DNA of 58,516 nucleotides. Source: Bacteroidota bacterium. Lineage in GTDB: Bacteria; Bacteroidota; Bacteroidia; CAILMK01; JACPUW01. The notes below the pieces were generated by a model that was not told where the DNA came from, made no database searches, and saw only the letters and a list, made by a program, of their open reading frames with translations. The translations under genes were made by a program, and so were the position numbers. Shown one piece after another: positions 16,597 to 24,525 of the stretch. Location of the stretch: assembly GCA_016192035.1 (NCBI GenBank), contig JACPUW010000031.1, positions 1-58,516 on the forward strand, written 5' to 3'. How positions within the stretch are numbered: position 1 is the stretch's first letter; every line of letters begins with the position of its first letter.

Positions 16597-16986
16597 CTAA
16601 TTAGAGGCTATGAGCCATCTCATGGCCATGGTCTTGTCGGTAAATGCCTTGAAATTGATGCCCATTGTCGCGCTAAACCGCCCAATCATGGGTATCATGC
16701 TAAGTCGTTTCGGGTGGTTGGGTAGGACTACGGCTACGTTCAATCCTCGCGCTGAACATCCAATCAATCTTTTGAATACCTTACTTAGGTCGCGCAATCC
16801 CATGCTAACGGTAGAACCCTGCGCCTCTATAAGCACGTGGTTCTTGCCCGTTCGTTTGATGAAATCATACAGGGCCAACGAACTTTCTGTGGCCGAATCG
16901 GCGGTGACAACATGTTTGGGGGGGTGTACTGCATGTAAACCCCACGGATGTTCTACAATGTGTAGATAGGTGGTTGTGAGAGGCAT
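16597..16986 (-). CDS. STAS/SpoIIAA-like small protein
   Basis: The protein has 129 residues and no signal peptide or membrane segment. The pattern of strands and helices, with HVLIEAQGSTVSMGLRD in the middle, NVAVVLP, and the end NFKAFTDKTMAMRWL, recalls the SpoIIAA/STAS-like fold found in small Bacteroidota proteins. I saw no conserved phosphorylatable Ser in a clear STAS context, so an anti-anti-sigma role is not supported. It is a single gene with its own -7 box (17016-17023) and faces away from the proline dehydrogenase operon. Confidence 0.6.
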   Translation of the reverse strand: MPLTTTYLHIVEHPWGLHAVHPPKHVVTADSATESSLALYDFIKRTGKNHVLIEAQGSTVSMGLRDLSKVFKRLIGCSARGLNVAVVLPNHPKRLSMIPMIGRFSATMGINFKAFTDKTMAMRWLIASN

Positions 16987-17015
16987 AAGGGAGGTTGTTT
17001 AGGAGTTAGTCAAAC

Positions 17016-17023
17016 CAAAAATA
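17016..17023 (-). promoter_or_regulatory. -7 promoter box of the STAS-like gene
   Basis: The minus strand reads TATTTTTG, an exact TAnnTTTG, 30 bases upstream of the ATG at 16986. Confidence 0.55.
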
Positions 17024-17029
17024 ACCATT

Positions 17030-17043
17030 CCATTTCAAAATGG
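17030..17043. promoter_or_regulatory. Candidate operator palindrome
   Basis: CCATTT and AAATGG form perfect six-base arms around CA. It lies a few bases upstream of the -7 box of the STAS-like gene. A protein-binding site is possible, but the arms are short. Confidence 0.3.
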
Positions 17044-17230
17044 TAATAAGTATATCAAACAGGTATTCTTGTTGACCATAATACGGACTGAATACCCCAT
17101 GGCAGTAACCGACTCAGCCGTGGACTACGTTTTTTTAGAATAATACACCGGTGTTTTTTTTGGGTTTAGGCCCTTTTGTATCAACATGGCGGCATAGGCA
17201 AGTCACAAAATCTAAGGATAGGTTCAGGCG

Positions 17231-17238
17231 TACTTTTG
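17231..17238 (+). promoter_or_regulatory. -7 promoter box of the proline dehydrogenase operon
   Basis: TACTTTTG is an exact TAnnTTTG, about 95 bases upstream of the ATG at 17333. That would leave a leader of roughly 90 bases. Confidence 0.5.
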
Positions 17239-17332
17239 CGGCTTCGATGCCCTTTGGTTACCCGATTGTGGTTTTATCACATGGTTTCTTTATTAAATTG
17301 GCAATAGGTAAAGTATAGATATTCAATTACTC

Positions 17333-18493
17333 ATGGTGGATTTTAACAATACCCTGGTGGCTTATGCGGCCAAGGACAAGGGCGAATTGAAATTGGCGCG
17401 TTTGCTATTTTCAGTATTACAGAAACCGGGAATATCGCGTTTGGGGCGCGGTATGCTCAAGTTCGCTTTGGCGACACGGCTGCCCATTCAAAGGGCGGTG
17501 AAAGCCACACTTTACCGCCAGTTTATTGGTGGTGAGTCTATTGCCGATACATTGCCGCTCATGGAAAAGCTCTCTAATTACAGTGTGCGGTCAATTTTGG
17601 ACTACAGCATAGAGGGAATGGAGCGCGAAGAAGAATTTGACAGGGCTACCCAGGAGTTTCTCCACAATGTGGAAGTAGGTTCCAAGCACAAGGATGTGCC
17701 TTTTTCCGTATTTAAGCCTTCGGGCATTGCCACGCACCGTATTTTGGAAAAAATATCCAGCGGCGCGCCACTTACCGAAAGTGACCGAGCGGAGTTTGAA
17801 CGCGTGCACGGACGGTTCCTTAAAATTTTTACCAAGGCCAGCCAACTGGGGGTCAGGGTGATGGTGGACGCTGAAGAGTCTTGGATACAGCAGGCCATAG
17901 ACGACCTGACCGATGAAATGATGGACCGTTTCAACAAGGAAAGGGTCATTGCCATGAATACTTTTCAGCTTTACCGAAAGGATAGGCTGGATTATATGAT
18001 AAAGAGCTACGAACGCTGCCGCGCCACGGGTATCTATATGGGAGCCAAATTGGTGCGCGGAGCCTATCTCGAAAAGGAACGCGAGCGCGCACTGGAAAAG
18101 GGGTATGAGTCGCCAGTACACCACACCAAGGCCGACACCGATAGGATGTTTAACGACGCCACGCGCTACTGCCTGGACCACTTGGATCAAGGGGAAGTTT
18201 TTGTGGGCACCCATAACGAAGAAACCATAAGCCTGGCCCTGGCCCATATGCAGGCCAAGGGCATTAAGCCCAACGATGACCGGGTGTGGTTTTCACAGCT
18301 TTATGGCATGAGCGACTACCTTACCTTCAACCTGGGACATGCTGGTTACCATGTGGCCAAATACATCCCGTATGGGCCAGTGAGCACGGTGATTCCCTAT
18401 TTGGTGCGCCGGGCTGACGAGAACTCATCAGTGGCCGGACAGGCCAAAAAGGAGTTGGCACTGCTCAACGCCGAACTGCAAAGGAGGGGATAA
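17333..18493 (+). CDS. Proline dehydrogenase (PRODH domain only)
   Basis: This FAD enzyme oxidises proline to pyrroline-5-carboxylate and passes electrons to the respiratory chain. The 386 residues form one PRODH TIM-barrel: VRVMVDAEESWIQ, GAKLVRGAYLEKER and HNEETI are conserved, and YLVRRADENSSVAG near the end is the substrate-binding signature (RR and E). No P5C dehydrogenase domain is fused, which is usual in Bacteroidota. The stop shares one base with the following WYL regulator, so the two form an operon, and the regulator might control proline use. Confidence 0.93.
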   Translation: MVDFNNTLVAYAAKDKGELKLARLLFSVLQKPGISRLGRGMLKFALATRLPIQRAVKATLYRQFIGGESIADTLPLMEKLSNYSVRSILDYSIEGMEREEEFDRATQEFLHNVEVGSKHKDVPFSVFKPSGIATHRILEKISSGAPLTESDRAEFERVHGRFLKIFTKASQLGVRVMVDAEESWIQQAIDDLTDEMMDRFNKERVIAMNTFQLYRKDRLDYMIKSYERCRATGIYMGAKLVRGAYLEKERERALEKGYESPVHHTKADTDRMFNDATRYCLDHLDQGEVFVGTHNEETISLALAHMQAKGIKPNDDRVWFSQLYGMSDYLTFNLGHAGYHVAKYIPYGPVSTVIPYLVRRADENSSVAGQAKKELALLNAELQRRG

Positions 18494-19521
18494 TGGGCAG
18501 CAGCAAAAAACAGTACATGCGCTATAGGCTTATTGATGAAGCCCTAAATAGCAAATCGAAGCCTTACCCTAGCCTAGACACTATTTTAGAATATGTGAAC
18601 CAGGAGCTTAACCATGTTTTTGGTCGAACTAGAATTGCCAGGCGCACCATTCAAGTTGATTTGAAAGACATGCGTTTTAGCGATGAGCTGGGGTACTATG
18701 CACCCATAGCCTTTCACCGCACATATAGGGGGTATTACTATGAAGACGAAGGATATAGCATAGGCAAATTGCCCCTGCGTGCCGATGAACGGCAAGTGAT
18801 AGAGTTGGTGGCACAGGTGCTTTCACGATATGAGAACATTCCCATGTTCTACAATTTCAAGCACATAACCCAGAAGATTTTTGACTCTCTCAATATCCAC
18901 AGCAGTTTGGAGAACGACCCCCTGTTTGTGGATGCCATACATTTTGATACCTATCCGCACTCTGTGGGCAGCAAATGGCTCAGCATGGTTACCGAAGCCA
19001 TTCGAAGCTACCGCAAGCTGCACCTGGACTACCGGCCCTTTGGCAGTGAAATACTCAAGAAAAGGGTGCTACATCCCTATATCCTTAAGGAATACAAGGG
19101 GCGCTGGTATGTGGTGGGACTTACCGAACCCGCCCTGGCCATTCGCACCTATGCCCTTGATAGGGTGGAGCATATGCGCATGGACGTATCCAATTTCCCT
19201 CTTGATGCATCATTTGACCGGAAGGGTTATTTTGACCACAGCTTTGGCATTTACAACCTAGACCAGGAAGGGGCCACCGAGGTGGTACTGGAATGCTATG
19301 GGGTACAGGGCAACTATGTGCTGAGCCGCCCCCTCCACGCTACCCAGCAAGTGGTTACACAAGGGAATGACGTGGTTACCATATCCCTAATGGTGTATAT
19401 ATCAGAAGACCTTATTATGGAATTGCTCTCCTTTGGAAACGGACTCAAGGTGTTGGCTCCTATATCATTGGCCCAAGAAATTGCCAACAGGCACCTACAA
19501 GCACTGAAGAGGTACCAATAA
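18493..19521 (+). CDS. WYL-domain transcriptional regulator
   Basis: The protein has 342 residues. An N-terminal winged-helix-like region (about 1-75; RRTIQVDLKDMRF) is followed by a WYL domain (about 160-245): YRPFG, LHPYILKEYKGRWYVVGL, FALDRV-like AIRTYALDRVEHM. A C-terminal WCX extension follows. WYL proteins sense ligands, often nucleotides or nucleic acid ends, and act as regulators. The start codon overlaps the proline dehydrogenase stop by one base, so translational coupling is probable. The effector and targets are unknown. Confidence 0.88.
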   Translation: MGSSKKQYMRYRLIDEALNSKSKPYPSLDTILEYVNQELNHVFGRTRIARRTIQVDLKDMRFSDELGYYAPIAFHRTYRGYYYEDEGYSIGKLPLRADERQVIELVAQVLSRYENIPMFYNFKHITQKIFDSLNIHSSLENDPLFVDAIHFDTYPHSVGSKWLSMVTEAIRSYRKLHLDYRPFGSEILKKRVLHPYILKEYKGRWYVVGLTEPALAIRTYALDRVEHMRMDVSNFPLDASFDRKGYFDHSFGIYNLDQEGATEVVLECYGVQGNYVLSRPLHATQQVVTQGNDVVTISLMVYISEDLIMELLSFGNGLKVLAPISLAQEIANRHLQALKRYQ

Positions 19522-19594
19522 GGTTAACTTTTTTATAACAGCGGTGCAACCAATGATTTGTATAACCCATTAAGGGCGGGAATTGCCAAAATAC

Positions 19595-19912
19595 ATGTTT
19601 ACCACCCTTCACCCCCTTACCTATCTCGAGCAGTCGGCCAGTGTACCGTATTTTTTAATTGACCTGCGTGGCAAGCGGGCGTTCCAAACCAATGGAATTG
19701 CAGGGTCGGTGCATATGCCCTACCACACCATTCCAGACCATTTGGATAAAATACCCGTCAACCGTCCGGTTTTGCTGCTCTGTGACAACGGCGATATGTC
19801 GGCAGCGGCCAGAAATTTTATCATGGGGTATGCCAGGCGCACCAATGTTATGTCGCTTGAGTCAGGTTTAGATGGATTTTATAAGGTGTCAAAACGCCAA
19901 AAAGCGGGTTAA
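19595..19912 (+). CDS. Rhodanese-domain protein
   Basis: A single rhodanese domain of 105 residues. FLIDLRGKRAFQTNGIAGSVHMP is the N-terminal signature, and VLLLCDNGDMSAAARNF holds the active-site Cys in a CDNGDMS loop. Such proteins carry sulfur as a persulfide or act as small sulfur relays. No signal peptide is present, so it is cytoplasmic. The ATG at 19595 is preferred to TTG 19583. A partner cannot be named from context; MnmA, encoded far away, needs a sulfur donor, but the link is speculative. Confidence 0.85.
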   Translation: MFTTLHPLTYLEQSASVPYFLIDLRGKRAFQTNGIAGSVHMPYHTIPDHLDKIPVNRPVLLLCDNGDMSAAARNFIMGYARRTNVMSLESGLDGFYKVSKRQKAG

Positions 19913-19979
19913 TCTGTCCTTTATCACCCTGCACCGATAGGTGGCATTCGTATCATTGCAGCCCCCTACGCCGGTAGCC

Positions 19980-20750
19980 ATGATGGTATTATTGTCACCA
20001 GCCAAAACCCTTGCCGAAAGGCAACACGGCTTTCCCCCACATATAACCCTTCCCCGCGACACCAAACGCAGCCTGGCACTGGTGAAAAAACTCCGCGCCA
20101 TGACATGGAATGACCTGGGCAAATTGCTCGGCATAAGCGACAACCTAGCCAAGCTCAACCACGACAGGTACCTGAATTGGCTGCCAGGAACCGGTGATTC
20201 TCAGGCTACTCCTGCCATGCTCACGTTTATGGGCCACGTATATCAGGGCATGGAAGCCTGGACATTTGACAATGATGATTTGGATTTTGCCCAGCAACAT
20301 GTGCGCATCTTGTCGGGGCTCTATGGATTGCTGCGCCCGCTGGACCTCATTATGCCTTACCGGCTGGAAATGGGGACCAATCTAAAGGTGGGCCGCAGCC
20401 ATAACCTGTATGAATATTGGGGCGATACCATAGGGCAATTGCTGGCAGACGACTGCGCGCTTAACGGGTGTGGAACCGTAGTAAACCTGGCTAGTGAGGA
20501 ATATTTTAAGGCAATACTAACCAGCGAGATTGCCATCCCCATAATAAAACCTGTATTTAAGGACTGGCATAGTGGGGGGTATAAGGTGCTGGGTTTGTTT
20601 GCCAAAAAGGCCCGTGGGCAAATGGCGGCATATATCGTGCGCCACAGAATACGGGATATAGAAGGCCTTAAGTCCTTTACCGGCGATGGCTATCAATATA
20701 ATCCGAAACTGTCAAGTGATACGGAATGGATATTTACCAGAAACAAGTAG
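19980..20750 (+). CDS. yaaA: Peroxide stress protein YaaA
   Basis: YaaA (UPF0246/DUF328) lowers free iron and limits oxidative DNA damage during peroxide stress, and it can bind DNA. The 256 residues match the E. coli protein length. LLSPAKTLAE at the N-terminus, FDNDDLDFAQQHVRILSGLYGLLRPLDLIMPYRLEMG in the middle (a highly conserved block) and NLASEEYFKAI are present. ATG 19980 is used; the protein then begins at the family start. The last 25 bases overlap ctaA, so the two are in one operon. TATCATTG at 19951-19958 is a 7-of-8 match to the -7 box. Confidence 0.94.
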   Translation: MMVLLSPAKTLAERQHGFPPHITLPRDTKRSLALVKKLRAMTWNDLGKLLGISDNLAKLNHDRYLNWLPGTGDSQATPAMLTFMGHVYQGMEAWTFDNDDLDFAQQHVRILSGLYGLLRPLDLIMPYRLEMGTNLKVGRSHNLYEYWGDTIGQLLADDCALNGCGTVVNLASEEYFKAILTSEIAIPIIKPVFKDWHSGGYKVLGLFAKKARGQMAAYIVRHRIRDIEGLKSFTGDGYQYNPKLSSDTEWIFTRNK

Positions 20751-21787
20751 CACGGCATTTTGTCAAACCACTCCGCGCCTGGCTTTGGACAGGCATGGTA
20801 ATGGTGCTCGCCATGGTGGCCATAGGGGGTATAACCAGGCTCACCGACAGCGGTTTGAGCATGGTGGACTGGAAGCCCATCATGGGGGCGGTACCTCCAT
20901 TGGGGCAGGCGGAATGGAACCATGCCTTTGAGCAATACAAGGGGTCACCTCAATACCGGGAGCTCAACCCGCATTTTGAACTGGCTGATTTTAAGCGCAT
21001 ATTTTGGTGGGAGTATATCCATCGCCTGTTTGGCCGCATCATTGGCCTGGTGTTCATGTTGCCGTTTGGCTGGTTTCTCCTGCGCGGCAGGTTGTCGGCA
21101 GGTATGGTATGGCGCCTGTCCATCCTGCTCATGCTGGGCGCTGCACAGGGTTTATTGGGTTGGTATATGGTAAAAAGTGGCCTGGTCCAGGTGCCCCGCG
21201 TTAGCCATTTCAGGTTGGCGGCACATCTGCTCACCGCTTTGGCCGCAGCCCTGTATATCAAGTGGTTGCTCAGCGAACTTAAGCCGGTGGAGCCCTTGGG
21301 CAAATGGGTCAAAATAATCCCTTTCGCCCGCTGGAATGTCGGGCTGTTCCTTTTGGTTGTGTTGCAAATTGCCTACGGCGCCTTTGTGGCGGGCAAGGAT
21401 GCCGGCCACATACACAATACCTGGCCACTCATGGACGGTAGCTTTCTCCATGCAGCCGCTACCGGCCTTCAACCCTTTTGGCTCAACCTGTTGCAAAACA
21501 ACTCCATGCTCCAGTTCATCCACCGAAGCCTAGCTATCGTGTTGCTGGTGTTTGTGTTATCCCTATGGTGGGAATCTGCCAAAAGGCATATGCCGGCCCT
21601 CGTTATTCGCCAATACGGGCTATTATGCTTGGCAGTTATTGGGCAGTTCATTCTTGGGGTCATCACCCTATTGCTCAAGGTGCCCTTGGTCACTGCCCTA
21701 GCCCATCAATTGTTGGCAGCGGTGGTGTTGCTCCAGGTAGTAAACCTACTGCATGTTTCCCTTAGAAAACACTGGCCATTAGCCTAG
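20726..21787 (+). CDS. ctaA: Heme A synthase (COX15/CtaA)
   Basis: This membrane enzyme converts heme O to heme A for aa3-type cytochrome oxidase. The 353 residues contain eight hydrophobic segments. GGITRLTDSGLSMVDWKP is the family signature just after TM1. Candidate heme-ligand His residues occur in EYIHRLFGR, RVSHFRLAAH, FIHRSLAIVL and ALAHQLLAAV. Length and sequence match the proteobacterial/mitochondrial COX15 type rather than the shorter Bacillus type. It overlaps yaaA at its start. Its stop overlaps the convergent csaA by nine bases. Confidence 0.95.
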   Translation: MDIYQKQVARHFVKPLRAWLWTGMVMVLAMVAIGGITRLTDSGLSMVDWKPIMGAVPPLGQAEWNHAFEQYKGSPQYRELNPHFELADFKRIFWWEYIHRLFGRIIGLVFMLPFGWFLLRGRLSAGMVWRLSILLMLGAAQGLLGWYMVKSGLVQVPRVSHFRLAAHLLTALAAALYIKWLLSELKPVEPLGKWVKIIPFARWNVGLFLLVVLQIAYGAFVAGKDAGHIHNTWPLMDGSFLHAAATGLQPFWLNLLQNNSMLQFIHRSLAIVLLVFVLSLWWESAKRHMPALVIRQYGLLCLAVIGQFILGVITLLLKVPLVTALAHQLLAAVVLLQVVNLLHVSLRKHWPLA

Positions 21788-22117
21788 GGGGCACCCGTTT
21801 TCCACGGGCTGGCAGGGTGCCACCAACACTACCCCATGTGCCGCATACACGCCCAGTACCAGGCACTGGGAAATAAAGTGGCCCATCTGTTTCGATCCCA
21901 GGTTTACTACGGCAAGCACTTGTTTGCCAAGTAGATCATTCAGAAAATAGTTGTCCTTGAGCTGGGCACTTGAACGGAGCATTCCTATCTCACTGCCAAA
22001 ATCAATGCGCAACTTATAGGCGGCTTTACGGGCTTCGGTAAAAGGCTGGACATGGATGATGGTCCCTACGCGGATGTCAAGTGCGGCAAAGGAATCCCAT
22101 GTGGTAATTGGCTTCAT
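21779..22117 (-). CDS. csaA: CsaA-type tRNA-binding protein
   Basis: The protein has 112 residues, an OB-fold related to the C-terminal domain of MetRS and Trbp111. FAALDIRVGTIIHVQPFTEARKAAYKLRIDFG is the signature. RSSAQLKDNY and VNLGSKQMGHFISQCLVLG follow, both typical of CsaA. CsaA was described in Bacillus as a chaperone and binds tRNA; the role in Bacteroidota is not known. ATG 22117 gives the right family length; earlier frames add unrelated sequence. It faces away from the unknown operon that starts at 22370. Confidence 0.93.
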   Translation of the reverse strand: MKPITTWDSFAALDIRVGTIIHVQPFTEARKAAYKLRIDFGSEIGMLRSSAQLKDNYFLNDLLGKQVLAVVNLGSKQMGHFISQCLVLGVYAAHGVVLVAPCQPVENGCPLG

Positions 22118-22207
22118 AGGGGCAATATATACCTTGCCCGAAAAAAAATGGCAAAATAGTTTGGTTAAAATGTGCCATAACGATGCGTGTGAATGGGTTT
22201 TGCAAAA

Positions 22208-22227
22208 AATACTCATTAATGAGTATT
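22208..22227. promoter_or_regulatory. Perfect 20-bp palindrome, candidate operator
   Basis: AATACTCATTAATGAGTATT reads identically on both strands. It lies between the divergent csaA and the unknown 122-residue gene. Its right end overlaps the TTG (22226-22228) of a likely promoter, so a dimeric repressor bound there would block transcription to the right. No regulator gene lies next to it. Confidence 0.65.
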
Positions 22228-22256
22228 GACATTGCTTTTTTGGGGCTATACTATTG
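22226..22256 (+). promoter_or_regulatory. Probable promoter upstream of the unknown 22370 gene
   Basis: TTG (22226-22228), a 20-base spacer and TACTATTG (22249-22256, 7 of 8 matches to TAnnTTTG) fit the Bacteroidota promoter pattern. Transcription would start near 22262 and give a leader of about 108 bases. The -33 box overlaps the 20-bp palindrome. Confidence 0.5.
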
Positions 22257-22369
22257 AAGGGCCATTTTAACAAATCCACGGCCAACGGCATGCTTGATAA
22301 GGCGGCCACAGCGGAGGGGGGGAATGGCAATATAAACTGCTTTTAATAAACCTTTAAATACAACACATC

Positions 22370-22738
22370 ATGAAAAAGGAAGAATTGTTGAAACTGGTAG
22401 AGGGCTTTGACGTACAGGTAAATGCTTTTGCCGAAGACAAGAAGGCCGAGTTTTCCGACAAGTTTTGCCAGGTATGGCCCACTGCAAAGGGCTTATTGGT
22501 CATGCTCAAGGATATGGCCTTTACCGGACCCAAATTGGACAGGGCACTTGAGCAAATAGTACAAGTGGGCGATGACATATGCGGGGGGGCAGGGGTCACG
22601 GCGGCCAACATCCAGGCCCTGTGCCAGTACTGGGGATTGGCCAAGCCGGCTTTGATAGGGCTTAAGTTGATCACGCCCAAGAAAGTGGATAGGGTAATTG
22701 ACGAGCTTATCAAAATGTTTGATTTGGTATGTGACTAA
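22370..22738 (+). CDS. Hypothetical small helical protein
   Basis: The protein has 122 residues and no family I recognise. It has no signal peptide or membrane segment and appears all-helical (EELLKLVEGFDVQVNAF, KLDRALEQIVQVGDDI, KKVDRVIDELIKMFDLV). Four Cys residues are spread along it. It follows the palindrome-bearing promoter and is closed off by a strong terminator, so it may be made on its own short transcript ahead of the four-gene operon. Confidence 0.7.
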   Translation: MKKEELLKLVEGFDVQVNAFAEDKKAEFSDKFCQVWPTAKGLLVMLKDMAFTGPKLDRALEQIVQVGDDICGGAGVTAANIQALCQYWGLAKPALIGLKLITPKKVDRVIDELIKMFDLVCD

Positions 22739-22750
22739 GCGTCGAACCAG

Positions 22751-22786
22751 GGGCAGTACGGACTTCGGTCATTACTGCCCTTTTTT
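22751..22786 (+). terminator. Hairpin terminator between the 122-residue gene and the four-gene operon
   Basis: GGGCAGTA (22751-22758) pairs with TACTGCCC (22773-22780), followed by six T residues. It follows the 122-residue gene by 13 bases and precedes the next ATG by 17-35 bases. Downstream genes would need read-through or an internal promoter. Confidence 0.85.
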
Positions 22787-22802
22787 ATTGTTAATCAATT
22801 AA

Positions 22803-23219
22803 ATGTTTAATAAAACAGCAATGGAAACAATCCAAATACTCGACAATGAGGAGGAGGTGTATGTGAAAGTGACCATGGCCACCGAGGCGGTGTGGCATAT
22901 GGTATGGAGTGTACGAAACCTTACATCAAGTGAAAGGCGATTCAATTCCGAAGGCGGTTTCAATACATTCAACTATGTGGTAGGCATGGGTTCAGAGCTT
23001 GCCAGGCACATGCAAGACAATTACGGCAGTATAGTGGTAGATGGCGATCTGTATGCTACCATGATAGGAAGTGGAGAAATGCAACTTACTATGGTTGTGG
23101 AAATTTACCAAGGGGTAAGGCTTCTCCAGAAGCTAAAGCAGGTGACAATGGGGCTTAAACAAGGCGACGAAAACCCAATTGCAGAGAAAAGTTTTAGGTT
23201 AAAAATATCAAATACATAG
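22803..23219 (+). CDS. Hypothetical protein, first gene of a four-gene operon
   Basis: The protein has 138 residues (132 if it starts at ATG 22821), with no recognised family. It has no signal peptide. The first half alternates hydrophobic residues like a beta-sheet protein (EEVYVKVTM, VWHMVWSVRN). The middle has a Gly-rich turn and a long helix, and the C-terminus is basic. The next gene starts two bases after its stop. The DNA between the terminator and this gene is too short for an obvious promoter. Confidence 0.7.
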   Translation: MFNKTAMETIQILDNEEEVYVKVTMATEAVWHMVWSVRNLTSSERRFNSEGGFNTFNYVVGMGSELARHMQDNYGSIVVDGDLYATMIGSGEMQLTMVVEIYQGVRLLQKLKQVTMGLKQGDENPIAEKSFRLKISNT

Positions 23220-23221
23220 GC

Positions 23222-24517
23222 ATGAAACGGAAGGTTTGCTGCTTGTTCTTGGTCTTGACCTTTGGCCCCAGGCTATTGGCCCAAGATGGGTCTGATAAAG
23301 AAGTGACCAATGTCGATAAACTGTATATCGATTTTACGCAGAGGGAGTTGACTGCTTTCACCATGTTGGATATTGATGAAGACGAAATTGTGCGCCCCGG
23401 CAGCCTAAGGGAGCTGGCGGTGCAGGTGGGCAATTTTGGGTTCAATACAGGACAGATTGCCCCATTTGCCATTGAGGTTAACCCATATAAGCTATTTGCC
23501 AAAGAGACAAAGGAGCTACCAGAACCTAAATGCACAGTGCATAACTATTCCGATTGGCCCAAGGGCTTTACCATTGGCCTGGCATCTGTGCTTGGGGATG
23601 CCGATGCCAGGGTGGCCGGATCTTTAAATTACCTTATCAAGGAAGAATACAATCCAATGAAAGATGATGAGATAAGAAGTGGCCTGCTACTATCGCTTAA
23701 GGGCATGGAATCGGTTCTGACGGCAATAAAAAATCAATTCATTGTCGAGATAAAGGCATGGAAGGGCTTGTACATAAAGAAATTGGAGGATTCGTCAGTA
23801 GATTCCGAGATAAGTGAATTTGTAGATGAAATAGAAATTGACTCCCCCTTGGATATTGACACCCTTACAGCTAAGTTTAATAAGATTTTAGGTGATTCAG
23901 AAAGCAAGGGTGATTTCCTCAAGGGATTAGAACCATTGTATGTATTGCATCTTAAATATAACCAGCTATATACCAAGGTTAAAAAGGATAAGAATGAAGG
24001 GCTTGCATCATACATCAACAACCTGCTGGCCAAAATCCGCGACCAACAATGGAACGCCGGTTCGTTGCTGGTGAGCACGGGCATGCTCTGGTATTCGCCT
24101 TCCGCTACATGGGGTGGGCTTAAGACCAATTCATTCCAAATCATAGCCTCTGGGGCGCTGCCTACCATTCACGGGCACTGCGCCAACCACAAGCTGCGCG
24201 GACAACTCATAGCACAGGTTAAGTACTCACAGTTTGCCGATAGCAGCAAGTTTTCATTGGCCGCCAGGCACTTATACGGCACACACGCCAACCGTTTTGC
24301 CCTTGAAGCCCAGTACAAATGGGCTGACCTGGCCGATGCGCCGTTCAATATTTTTAGGTTTACCGCCGGCCTGGAGCTCAAGATTACCGACAATACCTGG
24401 TTTGAAATGGCCTATGGCGCCAACCATACGGAGGCCACCGGGTGGTCGGCCATAGGGCAGGGCACCTTTAAGTTCGGCATTGGCGACAAGCCGATCTATA
24501 GCTCCGAGAACGATTAA
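23222..24517 (+). CDS. Hypothetical exported protein, probably with a C-terminal outer-membrane beta-barrel
   Basis: The protein has 431 residues. A signal peptide (about 1-20, ending RLLAQ) is clear. The first half is helical and acidic, with an A+T-rich, Glu/Lys-rich insert (about residues 140-265) unlike its surroundings in base composition. The last third, from about 290, shows alternating hydrophobic/aromatic residues like barrel strands (LRGQLIAQVKYSQF, FSLAARHLYG, RFALEAQYKWADL, FTAGLELKITDNTWFEMAYG). I do not recognise the family. It starts two bases after the previous gene and ends eight bases before the M15 peptidase. Confidence 0.75.
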   Translation: MKRKVCCLFLVLTFGPRLLAQDGSDKEVTNVDKLYIDFTQRELTAFTMLDIDEDEIVRPGSLRELAVQVGNFGFNTGQIAPFAIEVNPYKLFAKETKELPEPKCTVHNYSDWPKGFTIGLASVLGDADARVAGSLNYLIKEEYNPMKDDEIRSGLLLSLKGMESVLTAIKNQFIVEIKAWKGLYIKKLEDSSVDSEISEFVDEIEIDSPLDIDTLTAKFNKILGDSESKGDFLKGLEPLYVLHLKYNQLYTKVKKDKNEGLASYINNLLAKIRDQQWNAGSLLVSTGMLWYSPSATWGGLKTNSFQIIASGALPTIHGHCANHKLRGQLIAQVKYSQFADSSKFSLAARHLYGTHANRFALEAQYKWADLADAPFNIFRFTAGLELKITDNTWFEMAYGANHTEATGWSAIGQGTFKFGIGDKPIYSSEND

Positions 24518-24525
24518 ACAGAATT

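Larger units (their letters stand above)
16987..17332. other. Divergent regulatory region between the STAS-like gene and proline dehydrogenase
   Basis: No gene is visible in these 346 bases. The region holds an exact -7 box for each direction (17016-17023 minus, 17231-17238 plus) and an interrupted palindrome CCATTT-CA-AAATGG at 17030-17043 that sits upstream of the minus-strand box. Confidence 0.6.

Noticed and set aside
17591-18247. A 218-codon frame antisense to proline dehydrogenase
   Set aside because: Complementary frame of a well-supported enzyme; no family match.
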